Of a DNA stretch of 64,000 nucleotides, positions 36,211 through 47,540 are shown piece by piece (within the stretch, counting starts at the first letter, position 1; each line of letters begins with the position of its first letter). The stretch is from Prunus persica (lineage: Eukaryota > Streptophyta > Magnoliopsida > Rosales > Rosaceae): positions 3,309,508-3,373,507 of the forward strand of contig NC_034011.1 of assembly GCF_000346465.2 (NCBI RefSeq). The letters run 5' to 3'. The notes under the pieces were generated by a model. It ran no database searches. It was given only the letters and a program-made list of their open reading frames with translations, and had not been told where the DNA came from. The position numbers and the translations under genes were made by a program.

Positions 36211-37572
36211 CTTGTGGCGCAACCAAATAGATGTTTACATGATTTAAGATGAAGTGCAAAGCATGGTTATATATTTTTCTTTCTTATTTTTCCTGCGCAA
36301 GTCGAGTTGGCTACATGATTTTTTTTTTTTTTTCCCGTCAGTATTGCCTACATGATTTAGGGATACAAAATTATATTGGAAATGCTCTCACATACCACCA
36401 TATCGATATCATCTTGATATGTTGTCAATATTATTGTACTTAGGCACACCTTGTTATCAATGGACAAAAAGCAGACAACTAACCACGAAGAATCACACAC
36501 ACACAACCATGACCTCCGTGAGAAATTTCACTAGAAGACTAAAAGAAAAAAATTGTTTACAATCAAAACCCCATTTGCCCCTATTCAAAACCTAGCTCTC
36601 TTACTCAAACCCACCCAATTTGATGCCCTCTTCTATTCTAAATTGTTTAACATATAGCTTTGAAAAGTCCAATTTATACCATATAGGACTCGGTTTACAA
36701 CTTAGAGCATCTCCAGGAGAGTCTCCAAATTTTAGCCAAATTCTAACTAAAATAGCTAGAAAGCTATTATAGAAACCACTTAAAAGGTGTTTTCTTCCAG
36801 CAATGTTCTCTATTTTGGCTAATTTGAAATATTTTATTATTATTTTCTCTTTCTCTTTCCTCCTCTTTCTCTTGCAAATCCAATATATTTATTAAAAAAA
36901 AAGTAGAATCCAATCCCACCAACCTCCCAAATGTCTCTATCTCTCTCTCCCTTTTTCTCTTTCCTCCTCTTTACATGTAGAGAGCCAAAAGTTGGTTCTC
37001 CAAAATAGAGAGCCAAGTAGGGAGTCTGCTGGAGGAGGATTTTCCTTCTTTTTAGCCAAAGTAGCTAGGGATGAGAGGATAAAGAGTCTGCTGGAGAGCA
37101 GTTCAGCAGTGGCTTTGCCACTGGGCAGGAAAATCTCATTTCACCAATCAATTGCAACCCGGCCAGAAGGTGGGCTCCATCAAGATTGAGCATGTCTAAA
37201 GGCAAGAACAAGCTGAGCTGTTGCATGAGGACGCTGACGTCAGCGAGAAATAAATTTGAAAAAAAAAACCAAAAAATTCAGATTTTCTTTTTTATACATA
37301 CCCAACAATTTTTATTTATTTATTTGTTAATCTCATATATATAAATAAAATTAAGCTCATGTGAATAGTAATTGCCCTTATTTGTCATGGTAATGGGTAG
37401 GAAGAAAGCAAAAAAAATTTGCTAAAGCAGACGTTGTTCACATGAACAGTAACCGCCATTAATTTCTTACAATACAACTTGAAGTAGGAAAAAAAAAAAA
37501 CCCTCCAATATTCTGGATATGTATAATCCAACTCCAACTGGTCGTTCCAGAAGTTACACATCTCTTCACCAA
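36211..37572. other. Intergenic DNA containing a MITE-like tract
   Basis: Between the ends of two opposed F-box genes. Apart from the tract at about 36705-37099 there is nothing I can name. The last 150 bases are the 3' flank of the disrupted F-box gene. Confidence 0.45.
36705..37099. mobile_element. Degenerate MITE-like element
   Basis: The left end GAGCATCTCCAGGAGAGTC and the right end GAGTCTGCTGGAGAGC (inverted: GCTCTCCAGCAGACTC) resemble the CATCTCCA-type termini common in plant MITEs. TAGCCAAA and TAGCTAGAA/TAGCTAGGG motifs occur inward from both ends. No clear target duplication was found; limits are approximate. Confidence 0.3.
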
Positions 37573-38026
37573 TTAACAATTGAGTAAAATCAAACTTTCT
37601 ATGTAGGTAAATACAAACAAGAGCTGCTCAGGGTCACTTCTCGAGATGGCCAACTCAATCCCTGTCTCACGATCTTGCTTGGATTCATAGTTGCACAAAT
37701 ACAGAGCATTGCCATAATTGCTTCTCTCCATTAGTAGTTCATTATCTATGCTAAACCCGACGACAAAGTAGTCGTTGGAAGGATAAATAAAAGGACGCAT
37801 TTGTTTCCATCATTTTTCTTGCAGAACCCAAAACTCAATTTGTGACATGCCTTCTTCCTCACAATGAAACAGTCTCAAATAATAAAGCAAGCAAATTTGA
37901 TCCTTGTAAACCTCAATATACAGCCGTGACCAACATCTAATGGCATCCGGTGCTATGAACTCTTCGAATTTTTCGCTGCCTGAATCGAATGACATAATGC
38001 TGAATGGAGGAAATTTCTCGATAATG
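37573..38026 (-). pseudogene. C-terminal half of an F-box gene cut by the CACTA transposon
   Basis: On the minus strand this continues exactly where 50377-51068 stops: HIIEKFPPFSIMSFDSGSEK, then EEFIAPDAIRCW, down to SLILLNC and a stop at 37573. If one copy of the 3-bp duplication is discounted, the reading frame runs from one half to the other without a shift. A separate nonsense codon (TGA after VLQEK, near 37808) interrupts this half, at the position where the paralogue at 35080 has a Gly. The half-gene has no promoter of its own. Confidence 0.85.
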
Positions 38027-39060
38027 CACTACTACAAAAAGTGAAAAAGACGACCAGAAAACAACGACGGTCTCAGTGAAAACCGTCGTGGTTTATAAAA
38101 AGACGACGGTTCTAAAAACACCGTCGTGTAATACAACCTTAGACAACTAAAAAATGGAGTTTCAAATGGCTGTTCAAAAACAACGACGTACATAATTAAA
38201 CAACCGACGTCTATTTGAAACAGATTTCCGCAGTGTAAAATCAATGCCAACAAAGAACGGCAGAAGTTATGAATCGACCGACGTAGAAAGTAAAGACGAC
38301 GATTTCAATAAAAACTGCCGTTTTTACTCATAAAATAACACGACGAGGTTTTCGTATAAGACGCCGTATAATTACAAACAAATCCACGGCTTTAAAATAC
38401 AAAATATCGCCGTATTAAATTAATTTACAACGACGGAAAATATAAATATATCGACGTCATTCTCGTATAGTTCTACTACGTTATCTTTAAATCGTACAAT
38501 AAAATTTATCGTCGTATTTATTCATTTTATACGTCGTACCTTTAATTTTAACGGTCGTCTTAATAAGAATTTTTGTTAACAATTTTTTTCTTTGATTTTC
38601 TTATCCTACGTCGGTAGATCTACTTAATGACAAGAATTGAAATAACCACGACGGTTTATATAGAACACCGCCGACATAATCAGTTTTGCTGAGATCCCAA
38701 GGGTTACGAAATCTTACCAGATGGAACTCTGTTCCACATCATAATCTTAACAGATGACACATATTTGCAAATATTGCGTCGTGTTAGTTTACAAATTCTA
38801 GAACATTAATTTCCCTCATTTTAAATTTCCTCGGGAAAGAAAAATCTATTTATCACGCTTTGGAATTGAAAACTAAAACTGAAAGAATACGGGAAAAAAA
38901 ACTCCATTTATAATTTAAAATTAAAATCCACGTCGGTTGTAGTACACTTAACGACGTTTAACAAAATAATCTACGTCGGTAATTATAAATCTACCGCCAT
39001 CGTAACTTAATATAGACGACGAGAAAAGACGACGGTAGAACAGAAAACCGCCGTTGTTTC
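38027..39060. repeat. Left subterminal arm with dense CGACG/CGTCG motifs
   Basis: Pentamers CGACG or CGTCG occur every 14-22 bases at the tip (38065, 38084, 38104, 38122) and again at 38185 and 38206. In En/Spm the subterminal repeats bind the TNPA protein; the same role is inferred here. A block of about 150 bp (TTTAAATTTCCTC ... AAAATCCACGTCGGTT) at 38817-38960 recurs at 40033-40185. Confidence 0.85.
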
Positions 39061-39519
39061 AGTTTCTTTAACATATCTTTCTGCAGGACTTGTGTAGTTC
39101 AAAGCATTGACAATGTCTTCATCATATCTCCCAGAAACTACTGATTCAATTGCTCATGCTTTAGAGGCCATCTGAAGCCATTTCTATTCTTTATCGCATT
39201 CTTGAAACCCATCTTCTTCTTCTGAAGCTCTACGGATAAAGGAAGAGGCTATCACAATAAATCCGACGGATCTTCTTAGGCAAGAAAATCAAGCAGAGGA
39301 TCAGGCACATCTGATCTTCAGATTTCCCTGAGAAGCGAACTTTCCTTCGACAGCGAGTGGAGGCCAGGCTTGCATCTCTTTTGATGGAAAGCAAGGAGTA
39401 TTCAGAAGCACTAAGTGTCCTATTAGGCTTGATCAAGGAAGTGAGAAGGCTAGTTGACAAGCTTCTTCTTGTGGACATATATTTGATGCGAGTAAGCTCA
39501 ATTTCTCTTTGAGAAAACA
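39061..39519 (+). pseudogene. RPN6: Captured, internally deleted fragment of the 26S proteasome subunit gene RPN6
   Basis: From ATG at 39113 the frame reads MSSSYLPETTDSIAHALEA, the start of plant RPN6 (PSD11), and after indels continues NPSSSSEALRIKEEAIT, LLRQENQAED, GTSDLQIS, then KRTFLRQRVEARLASLLMES and KEYSEALSVLLGLIKEVRRL, DKLLLVDI and SKLNFSLRK. Two pieces present in RPN6 proteins are missing between these blocks, and several indels shift the frame, so it cannot encode a full subunit. Upstream are a splice-acceptor-like TTTCTGCAG (39077-39085) and a leader, so genomic DNA was taken. RPN6 is a lid subunit that clamps lid to base of the proteasome. CACTA elements are known to carry host gene pieces; this one is in the same direction as the element's own genes. 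It could produce small RNAs against the parent gene, which is speculation. Confidence 0.85.
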
Positions 39520-41167
39520 TCCAAATTATTATCTTTGAGACATGAGAGACTGAGAGAGGAAGAACTTGGAACCTTAAATGTAAACCGAAAATGAATGAAA
39601 GCGACAAATTTATAGAATAAATTTTTAAAACCAACGGCGGTCCTTACAAAAAAACCGCCGTTTAAATTGTAAAATCAACGTCGGTATGATCGACGTATAT
39701 TACAGAAATCCACGTCGGTAAATTAATAAAAACGACGTGTTAAATAATATACCATGACGCGAGTTATTACTTATGTACTTTAATTTTTGAGTTTACTACG
39801 ACGGTACCTACAAACTACTGTCGTATTTATTTACCACGTCCGAAGTTAAATGTACCGTCGTATTTTGTAATTTATACGTCGTAGTTATATGTAACCGCCA
39901 TATTATTTTTTTGAAATGGTTTTATATGTAAGCAACTTTTCGTCTACTTGACTTACACATTTGTTGTTTTTATATTCTTATTTTATTTAAATCTGTCATC
40001 CAAAAAAGAAACTTTACATATTGCAGAATATTAATTTCCTTCGTTTTAAATTTCCTCCGGAAAAAAAACTCTATTTATAACGCACTGTAATTGAAAAATA
40101 AACTGAAAGGTCACGGGAAAAAAAATTCTATTCATAATTTAAAAATTAAAATCCACGTCGGTTATATTAAACCTAACGACGTTAAATGAAATGATTCCAC
40201 GTCGAATGAAAAATATTGCGTCGTTTTAGTTAAAAACGACGTAGTTAAATGTAACCGCCGTATTATTTTTTTGAAATGGTTTTATATGTAAGCAACTTTT
40301 CGACTTACACATGCACTGTTTCCAAACCCGATTAAAAATTTCAATCTCCCAGAGAAACCTTTTCGTCTTTTTTCCTTGTCAGAGCATTGTCAGAGTTTCT
40401 CATCGTCTTCCTCTCGTCTTCTTCGTCGTCTCTGAACTTAAACATCGATCATCTTCCTCTTGCTTTCATTGCACGCAAAAGGTAAGCTTTCATTTTCACT
40501 ATTTTGGTTACTGTTTTGCATGCTCATACGTTTTTTGTTTGAAAAATCTTTTTACCTTTTTTCTGGCCAAAATCATTTTACTTCTTTCCAAGTTTGATAA
40601 AATATACAGACAAAGAGAGAAAGTTTCCAACTTTGAAGACAACTACATCAACTAAATAAGACGACGGTAGACCACGACGGTTCGTCAGTTGTTCTAGCGT
40701 CGTCTGAAAATTGACAAAGTTGTTTTTAAAATAATAGTCTTTTTTTATATGCTTGTTTAATTGCAGGTTTGATTTCGCTGAACAATGGTTTTTGTTTTTC
40801 CCTTATTTGATAAAATATAAAGAAAAAGAAACTAGGGTTGGTATCTAATATAGACGACAAAATATCTTATTGTTTTACGTCGTGTGAATGTTAATACCAC
40901 GACGGTGTATTACTATTGACGTCGTATGAACATAAATACCACGACGTTATATAATTAATAGTTTACCACGACGGTGTATTACTATTGACGTCGTGTGAAC
41001 ATATATACCACGACGTTATATAAATAATGATTTTAAAGATTTATTACGTCTGAGATTATTTCATTGCGTCGTCTAAAATCATATCATACGTCGTATTTTT
41101 TTAATACCGTCGTTTGTGTTCTTAATGTTTTCCTGAAATATTTTCACTTGCAGTTTTGTCTGTTAAA
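39520..41167. other. Motif-rich spacer and leader of the ULP1 gene
   Basis: More CGTCG/CGACG motif DNA to about 40290, then a C/T-rich probable leader exon (about 40310-40481, donor AAAAG|GTAAGC), further motif-rich intron DNA, and an acceptor CTTGCAG at 41147-41153 fourteen bases before the ATG at 41168. Confidence 0.5.
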
Positions 41168-44100
41168 ATGGTTTCTCAACAACAAACTAAGGATTCTGGC
41201 TCCAAGAAGCTTGGAGTGGTAGCTCCCCAAGACAAGTCTTCGAAGGAGATGAAGTCTTCGAAGAAGATGAAGTTTGCTTCATCATCTGCTGAGACAGAAC
41301 CAACCAGCCAGACAACAATCTCTGATGATTCAAAGACTGGTCGAGGTATGAGCACAATGCCTCGTGTTGTGAAGAGAAAGCTTCAGAAACTGAGGCCAAT
41401 TGTTGAGTACAATAAAAGGGGGAAAGGTGTTGGCCAAGCACATATTGAGATGCAGTCGTATATTGGTGTCTTGGCACGCTCCAGGATCCCACTTGTGGAC
41501 AAGAAATGGTCCCAAATCCCAAAGGATATAAAGGAGCAGATTTGGGAAGCAGTTGACATGGCTTTTGTCGTAGGCCAAGAGGGCAAGACCTCTGTTTTAT
41601 CTTCTGCTGCCAAAAAATGGAAGGATTTCAAGTCTACACTAACGAGGCATTATATCCTTCCATACACCAATGACAGGGAGAAATTAAGCCAACCCCCTGA
41701 AACATATAAATTCATAGAGAAAGCACAATGGGATGCCTTTGTAGCTTCAAGGCTATCCAAAGATTTTCAGTCTGTGCATTCTCAACATTCACAGATTAGG
41801 GAAAAACTCGAGTACAATCATCGATTGTCTCGAAAAGGATATGCTGGATTGGAGGATCAATTGGAGGAAACCATGCCTGGGGTAGAAATTGATCGATCTA
41901 CCTTATGGAAGAGAGCTAGACAGGACAAACATGGTAACATCCCTGATCCAAAGGTGGCAGAGAAGGCAAAATTAATTGTAAGCCTACTCACTCTGTTTTA
42001 AATTTTTATTAAACTGTGAATTATTCTTATTACGTCGTATGTTATATTTTTCGTCGTGTGAATGATATTACCACGTCGAAAAGTTTTTAAAAACGTCGTT
42101 AAAGGTCTAAATAGGAATCACTACTATGTTTTCTGTAATTATAGCATAAGACGTCGGTGGTTCATTTTCGCGTCGTGTGAAGGATATTACCACGTCGAAA
42201 ATTTTTTAAAAACGTCGTTAACGGTCTAAATAGGAATCACTACTCTGTTATCTTTAATTATAGCATAAGACGTCGGTTGTTTATTCATTTCGTCGTTTTA
42301 AATAAATAACCACGTCGGTATAACTACCGTCGTGATAAGTTATAATAACGTCGGTTTATACGTTATTGCGTCGTGTGAAATTATATAATACGTCGTTTGT
42401 ACATAAATAACCGTCGTGTGTTTTTTTGTTTATCTTTGTTTTAGGATGAATTGCAGAAACAAGTCTCGGAAGGCAAAGTCAGAGTAGATGGCAGCAATGA
42501 TGTGCTGACCATTGCTTTGGGCCCCGAGCATCCAGGCAGGGTGAGGGGAGTTGGTGCTGGTGTTTCCCCAAGGCAATATTTCAATTTGCCCAAACCACAG
42601 AGGGTGAGCTTTGACGACCGTTTGAAGGAGAGTTTAAGAGTTCTCCTTCAAGAAGAGACTAAAAAGATGGAGGCTAAGGCAAGGGAAGAGGCCTTAAGGA
42701 TGGAGGCTAGGACAAAACAATTGGTAGAGGCTGAGAGGGAGCATTTCCTGAGTCAGCTTTCCCAATTAATTCCCAATTTTGATCCAAGCATGCTTAAACC
42801 AAGAATTAGCCAAAGCCCCAAAAATCCAATGTCTGACAAAGCTAGCTGCTCTGGAGGTGATGTGAGATCCCTACATTTGGAGGATGATACTGCCAAAATG
42901 GGGAAACATCAGCCAGATGAAGAGAAGGAAGAAGAAAAGAGAGATGAAGAGAAGGAAGAAGAAAAAAGATATGAAGAGAAGGAAGAAGAAAAAAGAGATG
43001 AAGAGAAGGAAGAAGAAAAGGAGAAAGAAGATGAAGAAAAGCATGACGACAAGGTATGTTAACATAACTTTTTTATTTGTTTTTCAAAATTTCAGACGTC
43101 GATATTTTTATTTAATCCGTCGTTTGTTTACAACTTAGACGGCGGAATTTTTTTAAGACGTAATAAAATATTTAAACGACGGTTTTTTCACCGTCGTTTA
43201 AATGGTTTCAGACGACTCTTTATTCATAAAACCGTCGTCTTTATTAAATTACCACGACAATTTTTTCACCGTCGTTTAAATACTTTTAAAACGACGTTTT
43301 ATTCCTTAAACCGTCGTCTTTATTGAATTACCACGTCATTTTTTTATTTCTTTAAACAGGTTATTGAAGTTGGTGCTTATTCAAAAATGGAGGCGCCATC
43401 TTCTTTAAAAACCCTTTGTCGTTTTGTGGAAACGACACTCCTGCCTGAGGATAAGACAGTCCAATTTACAATTGATAAGGAGGTGTTTGGTGGTGAGCGC
43501 GATACCTTCCTCCTGCCTGAAGATATTACACAATTTGCAGGCATGGAAGAAATTGGAGCTACTGTATTGGCTGTATATATGAGGTTTGTACTTCTAAAAT
43601 AATAACTCGTTGGTTTATATATTGCGTCGTCTTAACTAACTAACCACGTCGTCTTAACTAACAACCGTCGTGATAAATATATTATAACGTCCTCATCTAT
43701 TTCAGTACGTCGTTTGAAATATTATAATACGTCGTTTTTTTTATACATAACCGTCGTGTTTTGTGTGCTGACTTGTTTATATTATTTTATTTGTTTAGGT
43801 ACTTACACGATGTTTTGAAAAAAGCCAATATGTGCAGTATGGTTGGCTTTATCGACCCTGCTACAGTTAGTGCCAACTCTGGCACAATAACTGCAAGATC
43901 ACGACTTGTAGCAGCTCGACTTCAGAAGACAGACGGTGAACAGATTTTCATGATGCCTTACAATCCAGGGTTAGTCTCCTTAGGATTTTGTTTTTAAGAT
44001 TTTCAATAAATGACAGCTTATAAACTAACCACGTCGGTGTTTTATTTTATTTAGTCGTTTGAAACTACTAACCACGTCGGTATTTATTTATCATCGTGAT

Positions 44101-44758
44101 AAATATATAATGTCGTCGTTAGCTACTTTACTTCGTCGTGTGAAATACTATAATACGTCGTTTTTGTAAATAACCGTCGTTTTTATATTAATTTTGTGCA
44201 GCCGTCATTGGATTTTGCTGATTGTAAGAGCAAAGAGAGAAACCGTCTATTTTCTGGATCCTCTGCCAGGAAATCGTGTGGTCGATGAAGAGGCCAAAAA
44301 CATCGTGAACAGTGCTTTAAAAATATATAATACCCACATAGCCCGAGCAGGACGTAAAAATGTAATTTGGAAAACTCTCTCAGGCACACCAAAGCAACCC
44401 AGCAATGTCGAATGCGGGTATTATGTAATGCGCTTCATGAGGGACATCATCATGGATCCTTCCTTGGGGTTTGAGAATAAGGTAAGAAGAAATTACCTTC
44501 ATACATTTCACGTCGTTTTTTGTATTATCAACGACGGTCGTGTAAAATTAACGTCGTTGAATGGATATACTACGTCGGTTATGAAAAATATCGTCGTCTG
44601 TGATTGAATTTCTTTTTATTTATAAACCCTAATAGTCATTGTTTATGCAGTATGCCAAGGAAAACCAGGAAGCTTCATACCCCCAAGAAGCCATTGATGA
44701 AGTCCGGAATGAATGGGCAGAGTTTGTTTTCCAAATTATTAAACAGGGCAATTATTGA
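41168..44758 (+). CDS. CACTA-encoded Transposase_24 (TNPA-like) plus ULP1 cysteine protease, 6 exons, 733 residues
   Basis: Exons: 41168-41977, 42445-43053, 43360-43583, 43799-43969, 44202-44481, 44651-44758. All junctions are GT-AG and the frame is open throughout. Residues about 80-330 match the plant Transposase_24 (Ptta/En-Spm) type, with KWSQIPKDIKEQIWEAVDMA, AAKKWKDFKSTL and QWDAFVASRLS. Residues about 428-470 are a Lys/Glu repeat (EEKEEEKRDEEK). Residues about 590-690 are a C48/ULP1 protease with His607 (RHWILLIV), Asp624 (YFLDPLPG), Gln670 and Cys676 (VECGYYVMRFM), the complete catalytic set of SUMO-type proteases. The spacing His-Asp-Gln-Cys is usual. Its five introns are packed with CGTCG motifs while the exons are nearly free of them. 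Function in transposition is unknown; SUMO or host-protein cleavage is possible by family. Confidence 0.85.
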
Positions 44759-45113
44759 ACACTTGATATTTATGTATAATGTACAAATTTTCTCTATAAT
44801 ATGTAATGTAAAAATTTGTTGAGGTTTTCTTAAATTAAAAAAAAAACAAACATACAAATTGCTTAACCGACGTGTAATACTTTTCCAACGACCTAATAAA
44901 GTCACAAACCGTCGTATTTTGTTGTTTCGTGTTTTAAACAATTACGACGTAAAAATATAGTTAGACGACGTTCTTTGAACAATTGAGTCGTTTATGGTTT
45001 ACAACATCTTCAATTTCTTAAGGGTTCAGGGTATCATCGACGACGTTTATGTAACGACAGCGGTTAAGTCGTTGATATATATATTTTACGTCGTATAGTT
45101 AAAGAGCCGCCAT
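44759..45113. other. 3' region of the ULP1 gene, motif-rich
   Basis: AT-rich probable 3' untranslated region, then CGACG motif DNA leading into the tandem duplication. Confidence 0.5.
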
Positions 45114-46370
45114 GGTTTCTCATTTTAACGACGTCATTTTAACGACTTAGTAGTCTATTACAATTTACAACGTCTACAATTTATTAACACCGACGTGGTT
45201 TGTTGTTGTGGTAAGAATATTTTATTATTTTTATATCAAAATATTCAAAATAAATTTAAAATAAATCAGAAAATTGAAAAGTCAACTCCTATGAAGTCAT
45301 TGATATATTTTCTTCCACATAAACCTTGAAAAAATTCATTTTGAATAACAAAAATTTAAAATGACCATCCAAAACAAAATTGTTTTGATGAGTCATAAAA
45401 TCACTTCTAGTTTTATGGTTTAGGGTTTAGAGTCTAGGGTTTAGAGATTAGGGTTGTTATTTATTGGGGTTTATTTTTAAAGTATAATTTTTGGGTAGTC
45501 TAGGGTATATGTTAGGCTTTAAAACCATAAAACCTTTTATAAACTTAATTTTTTAAATTGTATAATTTAATTTTATGGGTTTAGGGTATTAATTTTTAAC
45601 GACGGTGGTTGGGTCGTGGAATACATATTTTACGTCGTACAGTAAAACATACGACATGGTTTACGCTTTAAACAACGTCATTTTAATATGTAAGTCGGTT
45701 TATATAATTTACAACGTTTTTAATTTCTTAACACCGACGTGGTTTCTCATTTTAACGACGTCATTTTAACGACTTAGTAGTCTATTACAATTTACAACGT
45801 CTACAATTTATTTAACACCGACGTGGTTTGTTGTATGGTAAGAATATTTTATTATTTTTATATCAAAATATTCAAAATAAATATAAAATAAATCAGAAAA
45901 TTGAAAAGTCAACTCCTATGAAGTCATTGATATATTTTCTTCCACATAAACCTTGAAAAAATTCATTTTGAATAACAAAAATTTAAAATGACCATCCAAA
46001 ACAAAATTGTTTTGATGAGTCATAAAATCACTTCTAGTTTAATGGTTTAGGGTTTAGAGTCTAGGGTTTAGAGATTAGTGTTGTTATTTATTGGGGTTTA
46101 TTTTTAAAGTATAATTTTTGGGTAGTCTATGTTATATGTTAGGCTTTAAAACCATAAAACCTTTTATAAACTTAATTTTTTAAATTGTATAATTTAATTT
46201 TATGGGTTTAGTGTATTAATTTTTAACGACGGTGGTTGGGTCGTGGAATACATATTTTACGTCGTACAGGTAAAACATACGACATGGTTTACGCTTTAAA
46301 CGACGTTATTTTAATATGTAAGTCGGTTTATATAATTTACAACGTCTTTAATTTCTTAACACCGACGTGG
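45114..46370. repeat. Tandem duplication, period 627 bp, with telomere-like heptamers
   Basis: The block from 45114 (GGTTTCTCATTTTAACGACG) is repeated from 45741 with the same order of landmarks and few differences. Each copy contains a degenerate TTTAGGG-like array (GGTTTAGGGTTTAGAGTCT AGGGTTTAG; near 45418 and 46045). No coding capacity. Confidence 0.9.
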
Positions 46371-47540
46371 TTTTTCAGTCGTCGTTATATAAAAAATTCA
46401 AAATAAATTTAAAATTAATCCGAAAAATGAACGGCCTTACGTTCTTAATCCGAAAAATGAAGTTTCCGTCGTGGAATATTAAATTTACGTCGGTACTTGT
46501 AGAACTTTCGCCTTGGTTTTTCTTTCGACGTTTTATAACGCGCGCGCTCTAAAAATTTTCGCGCGACCTAAATTTTTTTAGATTTGGCTCTTAGTCTTAT
46601 ACTTTGATCCCTGAAACCTAAAATTTCAGATTTCACGCGACATAACATTTCGCTCTCTCACTTCTGCTCTAATTAAAAGTTGCACTCTCCAGGCTCGTCG
46701 AATCTGTGAGCTCGTCCAACCTGTAAGTACAAACCCTATCTTCCCCTTGTAAATTCATTGAATGATATTATGTTGTTTTGTTAAAGGGTTTTAGGTATAT
46801 GCTTTGCGATCTGTTAATAATGTGCTTATAGGTATGGGTTCATGGATTTTCTGTTTAATGGGTTCATGACAAGATCAAATAAAGGTGTACTTTTGCTGGA
46901 AATCAACACAAAAAGACACATCACCAACTTCCAAATGATTTCCAGCAAAAGGACACCTTTATTTGATCTTGTCATTTTCCGCTCTGGAGAAGGTGCAAAG
47001 TGCACCAATGCTTATAGGTATGGGTTCATGGATTTTCTGTTTAATGGGTTCATGGATTACATTATCTGTTATGTTGAATTGGGAATGGATTTAATTTTGT
47101 CGTATCTTTTAATCACCCTATGTTATGTTGAATTGGGAATGGATTTATTGTTTTCATGCTTGGTTTCATGTATATGTTGGTTTCTTGCTTGGTTTCATAT
47201 ATATGTTGTGTTCTTAATGGGTTTTGTGTTCTTGAAAATAAACTGAGACACGACGAATTTTAAGGCGTACGACGACGATTACACGACGGTGTTTTTAAAC
47301 TACCGTCGTTGTATTACTTATACACGACGGTTTTTTCATAAACCGTCGTTTGTATTACGTATAATAGACGACGTCTGTTGAAAATCCGTCGTCTATATAT
47401 GCCAAATACGTCTGTTTTTGATTAAAACCCGTCGTCTCTGTTGTTTATTACTTGCGATTAGATCATTGTATAATCTGCTATAGTGATGGTCATTGCCTGT
47501 ATTTTCACTTTATTATAGATAATAGGTTATAGTGTCGGAG
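46371..47540. other. Leader region and leader intron of the TNPD-derived gene
   Basis: CG-richer DNA (ACGCGCGCGC near 46539) precedes a C/T-rich probable leader exon ending near 46721 with donor AACCT|GTAAGT. The intron-like DNA up to 47540 contains a hairpin, direct repeats and another motif block (47250-47430). Confidence 0.45.
46823..47054. repeat. 40-bp-stem hairpin flanked by 46-bp direct repeats
   Basis: Arms 46866-46905 and 46936-46975 are inverted copies with a single mismatch and a 30-base loop. A 46-bp sequence (starting TGCTTATAGGTATGGG) occurs at 46823-46868 and again at 47009-47054. The foldback has the size range of a plant microRNA-like or siRNA precursor, but this is only structural. 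Confidence 0.8.

Noticed and set aside
38683..38800. Second captured host gene piece in the left transposon arm
   Set aside because: The tract lacks the CGACG motifs, but I could not identify any protein in it.
42871..43138. Lys/Arg-rich and Phe-rich frames over the acidic repeat of the ULP1 gene
   Set aside because: Shadows of the EEKEEEKRDEEK repeat in other frames and on the other strand.
45418..46090. True interstitial telomere or chromosome end
   Set aside because: Only a few degenerate heptamers in each of two copies, within a transposon; far too short for a telomere.
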